A DNA stretch of 64,000 bases from Flexivirga oryzae (GTDB lineage Bacteria > Actinomycetota > Actinomycetes > Actinomycetales > Dermatophilaceae). Of the stretch, positions 56,850 to 64,000 are shown piece after piece (position 1 is the stretch's first letter; every line of letters begins with the position of its first letter). Location: the NCBI RefSeq assembly GCF_014190805.1, contig NZ_JACHVQ010000004.1:248001-312000 (forward strand), read 5' to 3'. The translations under genes and the position numbers were made by a program. The notes under the pieces were generated by a model, which searched no databases, had not been told where the DNA came from, and saw nothing but the letters and a program-made list of their open reading frames with translations.

Positions 56850-58378
56850 GCACCGTCGTCGAGCAGGAGGAAGCCGTCAGCGAGCACGACTCGCGCTTCC
56901 GGCCGAGCCTGGGGCGGTTCGACATCATCCTGATGTCGATCGCGGCCACCCTGTCGATCGACACGATCGGCCAGATCGCCGCGAACGGTGGCGCCCAGGC
57001 GTTCACCTGGACCGCCGTCATCGCGCTGACGTTCATGCTGCCCTACGGGCTGATCATGGCCGAGCTGGGCAGCTCGTTCCCGCAGGAGGGTGGCCCATAT
57101 GTCTGGGTTCGACTGGCAATGGGGCGATTCCACGCCGCACTCTCGACGATGCTCTACTGGGTCACGAACCCGGTGTGGCTGGGTGGCTCGCTGGCGTTCC
57201 TCGCGATGGCGACCTGGAGTGACTTCATCGTCAAGACCGGCTCGGGCAGCTTCGGCGACTACGCCTTCAAACTGATCTTCATCTGGGCCGCCATCGTGGC
57301 CGCGATCAGCAGCCTGCGCTACGGCAAGTGGCTGCTCAACATCGGTGCGATCGTCAAGGTCGGCCTCGTGGTGGTCTTCGTCGTCACGCTCATCGTCTAC
57401 GCGAGCCAGCACGGCGTGCACGGGTACGCCGCCGGCGACTTCTCACCGACGACGGGCGGCTTCCTCGCCAGTGCCCCGGTGATCCTGTTCGCGGTGGTCG
57501 GATTCGAGGCGCAGAACGGCGCCGCCGAAGAGATGCGCAACCCGAAGCGGGATGTGCCGGTCGGGATCGGTTCCTCCGCCCTGGTGTCCGCATTGTGTTA
57601 CCTGGTGCCCATTTTCGGGATCCTGATGGTGTTGCCCAGTAACAAGATCAGCGGTGCTGCCGGCTTCATGGACGCGATCCGGACCGTGTTCTCGGTGTAT
57701 GGCGGTGCCTCCACCGGGTTGTTGAAGCTGGTCGCGATCCTGTTCATCTTCGTGTTGTTCACCCAGGGCGCGGCATGGATGATCGCGTCCGACCGGGTGC
57801 AGGCGATCGCCGGTGCGGACGGGACGTTCCCGCGCTACTTCGGGGTCTTCAGCAAGAACCTCGGGACACCGCTGCGGGTGAACATCCTCTCCGGCGTCGT
57901 CGCGACCGTCTTCACAATCGTGGCCACCAAGGTGACCAGCGGATCCGCCGGCGCCGCCTTCGAAGTCGTCCTCAACGTGGCCGTCAGCACCCTGCTGCTC
58001 AGCTATCTGTGGATCTTCCTGGCGGCGTGGATCCTGCGGCGGAAGTACCCGCACGCCGAGCGGCCCTACCGGGTGCCCGGTGGGCGGATCGGGATGGGCG
58101 TCGCGACCTTCGTCATCTACGCCTGGGTGGCTGTCGGATCGTGGACGACGGTCTTCCCGGACACCATCGAGCGGCTCTTCGGGGTCGGCTACGACTTCGA
58201 GGACAGCTGGGGCGTCAGCAGGCTGACCTTCGAGGTCTTCACGCTCGGCACGCTGGCCGTCATCACGATCTGCTGCCTCGCCGGTTACCTGGTGGGACGC
58301 AGGACCGACACCGGTGCAGGCGACTTCAGCGCGGCGATCATCGCCGAGCTGGAAGCAAACGAAAAGGCGCAAGGCTGA
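56846..58378 (+). CDS. APC-superfamily amine/amino-acid permease
   Basis: This 510-residue, twelve-helix permease of the APC superfamily has the helix 1 region RFDIILMSIAATLSIDTIG, the conserved PQEGGPYVWVRLAMGRF after helix 2, and VGFEAQNGAAEEMRNPKRDV near residue 218. It resembles glutamate/GABA and putrescine exchangers. In context it should import the amine used by the operon. It overlaps both neighbours (GTGA before, TGATG after). Confidence 0.88.
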   Translation: MSTVVEQEEAVSEHDSRFRPSLGRFDIILMSIAATLSIDTIGQIAANGGAQAFTWTAVIALTFMLPYGLIMAELGSSFPQEGGPYVWVRLAMGRFHAALSTMLYWVTNPVWLGGSLAFLAMATWSDFIVKTGSGSFGDYAFKLIFIWAAIVAAISSLRYGKWLLNIGAIVKVGLVVVFVVTLIVYASQHGVHGYAAGDFSPTTGGFLASAPVILFAVVGFEAQNGAAEEMRNPKRDVPVGIGSSALVSALCYLVPIFGILMVLPSNKISGAAGFMDAIRTVFSVYGGASTGLLKLVAILFIFVLFTQGAAWMIASDRVQAIAGADGTFPRYFGVFSKNLGTPLRVNILSGVVATVFTIVATKVTSGSAGAAFEVVLNVAVSTLLLSYLWIFLAAWILRRKYPHAERPYRVPGGRIGMGVATFVIYAWVAVGSWTTVFPDTIERLFGVGYDFEDSWGVSRLTFEVFTLGTLAVITICCLAGYLVGRRTDTGAGDFSAAIIAELEANEKAQG

Positions 58379-59637
58379 TGGGAATTGAGATGAACGACAA
58401 CGTTGAGGTCCTGGTGGTCGGTGGCGGCCAGGCGGGCCTGGCGATGAGTGAACACCTGGGTAATGCCGGTATCGGCCACCTGGTGCTGGAGCGTGACCGG
58501 ATCGCCGAGAAGTGGCGCACCGGACGGTGGGACTCGCTGGTCGCCAACGGCCCCGCCTGGCACGACCGCTTCCCGACGATGGAGATCGAGGGCGCCGACC
58601 CGGACGGTTTCGCGTCCAAGGACCAGATGGCGCACTACTTCGAGACCTTCGCCAAGCAGATCGAGGCGCCGATCCGCACCGGTGTCGAGGTGCTCTCGGT
58701 GGAGCGGCGAACCGACGGCCCCGGCTTCCGGGTGGAGACCTCGGACGGCACGATCGATGCGCAGTTCGTGGTCGCCGCGACGGGACCGTTCCAGAATCCG
58801 TCGATCCCGCCGATCCTGCCGTCGGACACCGGGATACATCAGCTGCACTCGAGTGACTACCACAATCCGGGCCAGCTGCCCGACGGCAATGTGCTGGTCG
58901 TCGGCGCCGGATCGTCCGGTGTGCAGATCGCCGACGAACTGCGCCGGTCGGGTCGCCAGGTCTACCTGTCCGTCGGTCCGCACGACCGCCCGCCGCGGAG
59001 CTACCGGGACCGCGATTTCTGTTGGTGGCTGGGTGTTCTCGGGCTCTGGGACATGGAGACGCCGCCGCACGGCGCCGAGCACGTCACCATCGCGGTGAGC
59101 GGTGCGGGCGGTGGCCGGACGGTCGACTTCCGGGCACTTGCGCAGAGCGGCATCACCCTGGTCGGGCGGACCGCGTCGTACCAGGACGGCGTGCTGCGTT
59201 TCGCGTCCGACCTGGCCGACAACATCCGGGGCGGCGACGCCAACATGCTCGCGCTGATGGACGCGGCGGACGCGTACATCGAGCGCAACCGCCTGGATCT
59301 GCCGCCCGAGCCGGAGGCACGTGCGCTGTTGCCGGACCCGGAGTGCATCACGCATCCGTTGTCCGAGTTGGATCTCGCGGACGCCGGCATCACGACCGTG
59401 CTGTGGGCGACCGGATTCACCACGGACTACAGCTGGTTGAAGGTCGACGCGCTGGACGAGCAGGGTCGCCCACGGCACCGCCGGGGCGTGTCCAGCGAGC
59501 CCGGCGTCTACTTCCTCGGCCTGCCGTGGCTGTCGCGTCGCGGCTCCAGCTTCATCTGGGGCGTCTGGCACGACGCGCGTTTCATCGCCGACCAGATCGG
59601 CATCCAGCGCAGCTACGCCCTGTACGGGACCAGCTGA
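58378..59637 (+). CDS. FMO-like flavin monooxygenase (candidate imidazoleacetate monooxygenase)
   Basis: This 419-residue class B-type flavin monooxygenase has an FAD motif VLVVGGGQAGLAMSEHLG, NADPH motif VLVVGAGSSGVQIADELRRS near residue 178, the FMO-type linker HSSDYHNPGQLPDG before it, and a C-terminal TTVLWATGFTTDYSWLKVDA. It fits the third step of histamine degradation, oxygenation of imidazole acetate, which is done by a flavin monooxygenase in Pseudomonas. The alternative is another N- or C-oxygenase of the same amine pathway. ATG 58378 overlaps the permease stop by one base (TGATG). It is the last gene of the operon. Confidence 0.85.
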   Translation: MGIEMNDNVEVLVVGGGQAGLAMSEHLGNAGIGHLVLERDRIAEKWRTGRWDSLVANGPAWHDRFPTMEIEGADPDGFASKDQMAHYFETFAKQIEAPIRTGVEVLSVERRTDGPGFRVETSDGTIDAQFVVAATGPFQNPSIPPILPSDTGIHQLHSSDYHNPGQLPDGNVLVVGAGSSGVQIADELRRSGRQVYLSVGPHDRPPRSYRDRDFCWWLGVLGLWDMETPPHGAEHVTIAVSGAGGGRTVDFRALAQSGITLVGRTASYQDGVLRFASDLADNIRGGDANMLALMDAADAYIERNRLDLPPEPEARALLPDPECITHPLSELDLADAGITTVLWATGFTTDYSWLKVDALDEQGRPRHRRGVSSEPGVYFLGLPWLSRRGSSFIWGVWHDARFIADQIGIQRSYALYGTS

Positions 59638-59643
59638 GAGGGT

Positions 59644-60069
59644 TCACCGCACCAGGCCGTAGAGGTGGTCGACATGCAGGTGCAGCGGCACCCGCCGGTC
59701 GGCGACCATCGCCCGCCGGTAGTCGTCCCAGTCGGGGTGCTCCCCGGAGATGGCGCGGTAGATCGAGATCAGTTCCTCGACGCTGGCGTCGTCCTCCGCC
59801 GTGGCCACCGGCAGCACGGTGGCGGTCACGTCGGCGGCGGCATACGACCAGCCGGAGCTGCCGTTGACGAGAACGGTCGCCCGCGGATCACGGCGCAGGT
59901 TGGCGGTTTTCGCGCGACCGTCGGTCACCGAGACGCGGATCAGGTCCTGCTCCGGGTCGTAGGTGTAGCTGATGTTCGACAGCTGCGGTCGGCCGTCGCG
60001 CCTGATCGTGGCGAGGGTCGCCAGATGGCTTCCGGCGATGAGGTCGCGGAGTGCGGTGTCGTCGGTCAT
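59644..60069 (-). CDS. PPOX-class F420-dependent protein
   Basis: This 141-residue split-barrel flavin/F420-binding protein has HLATLATIRRDGRPQLSNISY, RVSVTDGRAKTANLRRDPRAT and the C-terminal RVPLHLHVDHLYGL typical of the PPOX-class F420-dependent group. Members reduce small molecules with F420H2; the substrate is unknown. ATG 60069 follows AGGAGG. It lies after panD and nei on the minus strand and converges with the monooxygenase gene six bases away. Confidence 0.88.
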   Translation of the reverse strand: MTDDTALRDLIAGSHLATLATIRRDGRPQLSNISYTYDPEQDLIRVSVTDGRAKTANLRRDPRATVLVNGSSGWSYAAADVTATVLPVATAEDDASVEELISIYRAISGEHPDWDDYRRAMVADRRVPLHLHVDHLYGLVR

Positions 60070-60108
60070 GGGGCCTCCTACGGGTCGCCTCCAGGGTATG
60101 CCGGGCAA

Positions 60109-60945
60109 TCAGTCCTTGACCGTCCGGCGTCGCGAACGGGGTTGACACTTCTTGCACCAGAAGAGGTTCCGGCCGGTGAGTACCTGGGTGCTGACCGGAG
60201 TGCCACAGACCAGGCATGCCTGACCGTCGCGGCGGTAGACGTAGACCTCCCCGCCGTGCTTGTCCACGCGCGGGTCACGGCCCATCGCCTCCGGCATGTG
60301 CTCCGGATAGACGGTGTCGATGCGGCCGTCGCGGACGCCCAGCGGCATCAGCTCGACCAGGTCGTCCCACAGCAGGTCGAACTCCGCGCCACGCAGGAAC
60401 TTGCCGGGCATGAACGGGTCGATGTGGTGTCGGTAGAGCGTCTCGGCGCGGTAGATGTTGCCGACGCCGGCGAAGATCTGCTGGTCCATCATCAGCACCC
60501 CGATCGGGCTGCTGGACCTGCGGATCCGGGCTCGGGCGACCTCCGGGTCGGCGTCCGGTCGCAGCGGGTCGGGGCCGAGCTTGGCGACGATCGTGTCGAT
60601 CTGCTCCGGCGTGCTCAGCTCGCAGATGTTCGGGCCGCGCAACTCCATCGTCACGTCGGGGGAGAAGGCGGTGAGCCGCCATCGGGCGTTCTCGGTGGGT
60701 GGGTCGGCCTCGGGGAAGAAGAAGAATTTGCCGATCAGGCCGAGGTGGATGTGCACCTGCTCCGGAAGCTCCTCGAAGCCGATGAACATGTGCTTGCCGA
60801 AGGCCTGCGCCGTTTCGAACACCCGGCCGTCGAGGACGTCGGCCCCGGTGAACTTGCCCTGCGGTGACGTCGAGCGGACCTCCCGGTGCCCGAACTCACG
60901 GTTCAACTCACCGCTGATCCGGTGGGTAACATGTCCCTCCGGCAT
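60109..60945 (-). CDS. Fpg/Nei-family DNA glycosylase
   Basis: This 278-residue bifunctional glycosylase/AP lyase for oxidised bases starts MPEGHVTHR, the Nei-2-like actinobacterial variant of the usual PEGP/PELP start, with the catalytic proline and glutamate at positions 2 and 3. The helix-two-turn-helix and a C-terminal zinc finger (CLVCG near residue 247, CKKCQPRSRRR at the end) are visible. It starts three bases after the panD stop and would be cotranscribed with it. Confidence 0.93.
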   Translation of the reverse strand: MPEGHVTHRISGELNREFGHREVRSTSPQGKFTGADVLDGRVFETAQAFGKHMFIGFEELPEQVHIHLGLIGKFFFFPEADPPTENARWRLTAFSPDVTMELRGPNICELSTPEQIDTIVAKLGPDPLRPDADPEVARARIRRSSSPIGVLMMDQQIFAGVGNIYRAETLYRHHIDPFMPGKFLRGAEFDLLWDDLVELMPLGVRDGRIDTVYPEHMPEAMGRDPRVDKHGGEVYVYRRDGQACLVCGTPVSTQVLTGRNLFWCKKCQPRSRRRTVKD

Positions 60946-60948
60946 ACG

Positions 60949-61362
60949 TCAGGACGCGGCGCGCGCCGACTTCAGGCCGCTTCCGGCGGGTGCGAAGCCG
61001 GGGTCGTCGCCGATGGAGACCTGGCGGTTGGCGGCGTCGACGAAGACGACCGATCCCTTGAAATCGCGTGCCTCGGCGTCCTCGACCTGGCCGTAGCCGA
61101 TGATGATCACCAGGTCGTCGGGCTTGACCAGGTGCGCTGCCGCGCCGTTGATGCCGATGATCCCGCTACCCGCCTCGCCGGTGATGACGTATGTCGACAG
61201 CCGGTTGCCGTTGGTGATGTCCACGACGTCGACCTTCTCGCCCTCCAGCAGGTCGGCCGCCTGCAGCAGGTCCGCGTCGATCGTGATGGACCCGACGTAG
61301 TCGAGGTCGGCCTGGGTCACCGTCGCACGGTGGATCTTGGACTTCATCATCGTCCGGAGCAT
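60949..61362 (-). CDS. panD: Aspartate 1-decarboxylase proenzyme
   Basis: This 137-residue pyruvoyl-dependent enzyme makes beta-alanine for pantothenate. The self-cleavage site Gly-Ser is in DYVGSITIDADLLQ near residue 26-27, with KSKIHRATVTQADL before it and the active-site NGAAAHLVKPDDLVIII. ATG 61362 gives the canonical MLRTMMKSKIHRATV. It is upstream of nei and the PPOX gene on the same strand and downstream of a terminator. Confidence 0.95.
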   Translation of the reverse strand: MLRTMMKSKIHRATVTQADLDYVGSITIDADLLQAADLLEGEKVDVVDITNGNRLSTYVITGEAGSGIIGINGAAAHLVKPDDLVIIIGYGQVEDAEARDFKGSVVFVDAANRQVSIGDDPGFAPAGSGLKSARAAS

Positions 61363-61461
61363 GGGAGAAGGGTACCGAGGGCAAGCGGTTCGCCGAAGGG
61401 CGGCGGCCCGGATCTGGCGACCGAACGACAAGCCGACGGCCCGGCGCAGCGACGATCAGGA

Positions 61462-61505
61462 CTGGTGAGGAAGCACACGAACGCAGTGACGTGCTTCCCC
61501 ACCAG
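61462..61505 (-). terminator. Hairpin after the ABC transporter operon
   Basis: CTGGTGAGGAAGCAC (61462-61476) pairs with GTGCTTCCCCACCAG (61491-61505) at 14 of 15 positions. It lies just past the stop of the minus-strand binding-protein gene. Confidence 0.78.
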
Positions 61506-61531
61506 CCCCGTGAGGAGCGGAGCCAGAAGAC

Positions 61532-62584
61532 TCAGCTGGCGTCCGCCTTCTTGGCGAACTGGGTGGTGTAGGTCTTGCTGATGTCGATCTGGTCCTTCTT
61601 CGGCTTGACCGACGGAGAGAACGAACCGAGCACATTGAGGGCGTTCTTGGCGCCGGCCGCGTCCATCACACCGGTGTCGTTGAAGATGCCCTTCGTGCCC
61701 TGCAGCGCCTGCACGTAGAGCGCCGGGTCGCTGCCCTTGTAGTCGTTGGGCATCTTGTCGGAGATCTGCTGCGCGCTGTGACTGTTGATCCACTTCAGCG
61801 TCTTCACGAACGCGTTGGCGACCTTCTGCACCGTCTCGGGGTTCTTCTTGACGTAGTCGCACGACATGTACAAGGAACTGGCCGGGTAGAGGCCACCGAG
61901 CGCCTTGCGCGTGCCGGCCTCGGTGCGCATGTCGAACAGCACCTTGCCCTCATCGGTCTTGGTGAGTTGCGCGACGGTGGGGTCTGTCGTCATACCCGCA
62001 TCGATGCCACCGGACTTCATCGCGGCGATGAAGGTGGCGTCCGCCCCCGCCTTGACGGTCGTGTACTGCTTGGTGGAAATGCCCGCGTTGCCGGTGAGGT
62101 ACTGCGTGAGGAAGTCCGTCGAGCTGCCCTGGCTGGTCACACCGAGCTTCTTGCCCTTGAGGTCCTTGGCGCTGGTGATGGTCGCGGCGTCCTTCTTCGA
62201 CACCATCTCGACCTCGCCGGGGACGTTGGCGAACTGCACGACGCTCTCCAGGCACTTGCCCTTGGACTGCATGTCGATGGTGTGGTCGTAGAACCCGACG
62301 ACGCCCTGCGCCTTGCCGGCGATCAGCGAGGTCTCCGCGGTGACGCCGGCCGGGGTGTCGATGAGCTGGACGTCCAGGCCCTGGTCCTTGAAGTAGCCGA
62401 GTTGCTGGGTGAGCGCGGCGGGCAGGTAGATGACCTTGCTCATGCCGCCGACCATGATCTTCACGGTGCCGGACGAGCCGCCGCCGTCGGCGCCCGTGGC
62501 GTTGTCCTTCTTGGTCGCGCAGCCGGTGAGGGCGAGCGCACCCGCCATACCAAGGGCGGCGATTCCGGCGAATTTCTTGTGCAT
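61532..62584 (-). CDS. NMT1/sulfonate-type ABC substrate-binding lipoprotein
   Basis: This 350-residue extracytoplasmic binding protein starts with a lipoprotein signal (MHKKFAGIAALGMAGALA, lipobox LTGC with the lipidated cysteine near residue 24). The mature part shows the NMT1/SsuA fold: VIYLPAALTQQLGYFKDQGL, GKKLGVTSQGSSTDFLTQYL, and MTTDPTVAQL. Substrates in the family include sulfonates, nitrate, bicarbonate and thiamine precursors; the specific one cannot be told. ATG 62584. It follows the permease gene by 44 bases. Confidence 0.9.
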   Translation of the reverse strand: MHKKFAGIAALGMAGALALTGCATKKDNATGADGGGSSGTVKIMVGGMSKVIYLPAALTQQLGYFKDQGLDVQLIDTPAGVTAETSLIAGKAQGVVGFYDHTIDMQSKGKCLESVVQFANVPGEVEMVSKKDAATITSAKDLKGKKLGVTSQGSSTDFLTQYLTGNAGISTKQYTTVKAGADATFIAAMKSGGIDAGMTTDPTVAQLTKTDEGKVLFDMRTEAGTRKALGGLYPASSLYMSCDYVKKNPETVQKVANAFVKTLKWINSHSAQQISDKMPNDYKGSDPALYVQALQGTKGIFNDTGVMDAAGAKNALNVLGSFSPSVKPKKDQIDISKTYTTQFAKKADAS

Positions 62585-62628
62585 CAATGGATTTCCTGAC
62601 TCTGCGAAATGAATGTGGGTGGTGGCGG

Positions 62629-63525
62629 TCAGACCGCGACGGTCTCGATCTGCGACGGGGGACGCCACTTGAGCAGTCGGCGCTCCAGGTAGCCGAGCAA
62701 CAGCTCGGCGATGAGGGCGAGGACGGTGCTGATGACCATGCCGCCGTAGATGGCGGCCGAGTCGAACGCGGCCAGGCCGGTGGAGATCAGCAGGCCGATG
62801 CCCTTGGTGGAACCGGCGAACTCACCGACGATCGCGCCGATCAGCGCGAACCCGAAGGCGGTGTGCAGCGACGCGAGGATCCAGGACGTGGCGCTCGGCA
62901 CGACGATCGATCGCAACACCTGCAACCGCCCGGCGCCGAGGATGCGGGCGTTGTCGACCAGGTTGCGGTCCACCTCCCGTGCTCCCTGGAAGGCGTTGAA
63001 GAAGACCGGGAAGAAGACCAGCACGGTCGCGGTCGCGATCTTGGACTCCATGCCCAGGCCGAACCAGATGATGAAGATCGCCGCGAGCACGATGCGCGGC
63101 ACCGCGTTCGCCGCCTGGATGAACGGCGAGAGCACCTCGGCGAGCAACCGGGCACGGCCGAGGAGTATGCCGAGCACGACGCCCGCGACCGCACCGATCA
63201 GGAAGCCGTAGACGGCCTCCTGCAGGGTCACCGAGATCTGCTCCCAGATGGGTCCCTGCGCGGTGCCGTCGGTGAACCAGGTGACCAGCTTCTTCCAGAT
63301 CAGGCTGGGCTGCGAGTAGAAGAACGGGTCCAGCCAGAGGCGGACCGAGAACTCCCAGAAGGCCAGCACACCGACGAGCACGAGCACCCGCAGGCTGTAG
63401 ACGAGAGCCTTGTGCTTGCGCAGGCGGGCACGTGGGTCGTGGGCCTGCTCGGCCGGTGCGGGGACTGCGCCGGTCATGGCGCCGGACGTCGCGGTGCCGG
63501 GCGCGTCGAGGGTGTCAGGCGACAC
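62629..63525 (-). CDS. ABC transporter permease (SsuC/TauC type)
   Basis: This 298-residue permease has about six membrane helices and the cytoplasmic EAA loop ARILGAGRLQVLRSIVVPSA near residue 205. An N-terminal extension of about 40 proline- and alanine-rich residues precedes helix 1. It belongs with the binding protein and ATPase in one operon. GTG 63525 follows AAGGAGC and overlaps the ATPase 3' end by 11 bases. Confidence 0.92.
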   Translation of the reverse strand: MSPDTLDAPGTATSGAMTGAVPAPAEQAHDPRARLRKHKALVYSLRVLVLVGVLAFWEFSVRLWLDPFFYSQPSLIWKKLVTWFTDGTAQGPIWEQISVTLQEAVYGFLIGAVAGVVLGILLGRARLLAEVLSPFIQAANAVPRIVLAAIFIIWFGLGMESKIATATVLVFFPVFFNAFQGAREVDRNLVDNARILGAGRLQVLRSIVVPSATSWILASLHTAFGFALIGAIVGEFAGSTKGIGLLISTGLAAFDSAAIYGGMVISTVLALIAELLLGYLERRLLKWRPPSQIETVAV

Positions 63526-64000
63526 GGGATGCTCCTTGTGCTCGGGCAGTCTCGACCTCGGAGGACAGCGACTGCCAGATCTTGGAATAGGTTTCGATGA
63601 ATTCGGGGGTGAGGCGCAGCTCCTCGACGTTGCGGGGCCGCGGCAGGTTGATGCGGAAGTCGTCCTTGATCCGGGCGGGGCTGGCCGTCATGACGACGAC
63701 CCGGTCGGCGAGGGCGATGGCTTCCTCGAGGTCGTGGGTCACGAAGATGACCGCGGTCCCCGTGCCGGACCACAGGTCGAGCAGTTCGTTCTGCATCAGC
63801 GCCCGGGTCTGGACGTCGAGTGCGGAGAACGGCTCGTCCATCAGCAGGATCTTCGGCTCGTTGACGAGGGTCTGGGCCAGCGCGACACGCTTGCGCATGC
63901 CGCCGGACAACTGGTGCATGTAGGACTTCTCGAATCCGGCGAGGCCGACGCGGCTGATCCAGTCCATCGCCATGGCGTGCGCTGCTGACTTGGGGGTGCC
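63515..64000 (-). CDS. ABC transporter ATPase (SsuB/TauB type), partial
   Basis: The gene continues beyond the window end, so only the C-terminal part (about 160 residues) is present. Signature LSGGMRKRVALAQ, Walker B ILLMDEPFSALD and switch histidine VTHDLEEAIAL are visible; Walker A lies outside. The domain order and the following permease and binding protein identify a sulfonate/thiamine-precursor-type importer. Confidence 0.92.
   Translation of the reverse strand, partial: GTPKSAAHAMAMDWISRVGLAGFEKSYMHQLSGGMRKRVALAQTLVNEPKILLMDEPFSALDVQTRALMQNELLDLWSGTGTAVIFVTHDLEEAIALADRVVVMTASPARIKDDFRINLPRPRNVEELRLTPEFIETYSKIWQSLSSEVETARAQGASRVA

Noticed and set aside
43255..61362. A 6C RNA-panD regulatory link as described in Mycobacterium
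   Set aside because: I see no G-rich stretch at the panD ribosome binding site here that would pair with the C-rich loops.

Overview
This window is a gapless piece of a high-GC Gram-positive chromosome. Actinomycetota is well supported: frequent GTG starts, tightly overlapping ATGA/GTGA gene junctions, a class I lysyl-tRNA synthetase, a DUF3151 protein, a MPEGH-type Nei glycosylase, a 6C-type small RNA and HelD/WYL/HxlR/ECF42 regulators. The order Micrococcales, perhaps Dermacoccaceae, is an inference from overall gene style and is unproven. No tRNA, rRNA, CRISPR array, prophage or transposase gene was seen.

Layout. 0-3.4 kb: exonuclease III, an HxlR regulator divergent from an NAD(P)-binding protein, a short-chain dehydrogenase, and pyrE. 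3.4-14.7 kb: one continuous nitrate-assimilation operon, narK-nasA-FAD/[2Fe-2S] reductase-nirB-nirD, followed by the siroheme genes its nitrite reductase needs (SUMT, uroporphyrinogen-III synthase, sirohydrochlorin chelatase). Two GlnR-like sites precede narK and nirB. Two junctions in this operon hold short inserted repeats that keep stop/start overlaps intact. 14.7-19 kb: an HTH regulator, a NarL-type two-component pair and a DUF2339 membrane protein. 19-23.1 kb: an MFS exporter, a DedA protein and a decaying amino-acid ABC operon (truncated binding protein, frameshifted permease, intact ATPase).

23.1-31.2 kb: a DinB-like protein and WYL regulator sharing an operator, a SpoU/TrmH methyltransferase, a RibD-like reductase, an ECF42 sigma factor operon with two YCII/DGPF proteins and a matching promoter, fbaA, a DUF3151 protein and a LuxR-tailed regulator. 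31.2-38.5 kb: a two-domain TerD protein, dhaKL with a possible dhaM remnant, purA, lysS (class I, leaderless) and a vapBC pair. 38.5-43.1 kb, minus strand: LuxR-tailed regulator, then helD-chorismate mutase-cation efflux. 43.2-49.9 kb: 6C RNA, purD, purC and a single-chain purL.

50-59.6 kb: a LysR regulator and seven overlapping genes (aldehyde dehydrogenase, RidA, DUF1028, M20 amidohydrolase, a TMADH-family amine dehydrogenase with the active-site residues of histamine dehydrogenase, an APC permease and a flavin monooxygenase). I read this as a histamine (or related imidazole-amine) catabolic operon: uptake, oxidative deamination, aldehyde oxidation, ring oxygenation and hydrolysis. 59.6-64 kb, minus strand: panD-nei-PPOX protein, and a sulfonate/thiamine-precursor-type ABC transporter cut by the window end.

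A recurring feature is a set of short GC-rich dispersed sequences placed at gene junctions (nirB/nirD, nirD/SUMT, upstream of purD) or in frame inside genes (purC, purL, the sigma factor, trmH).
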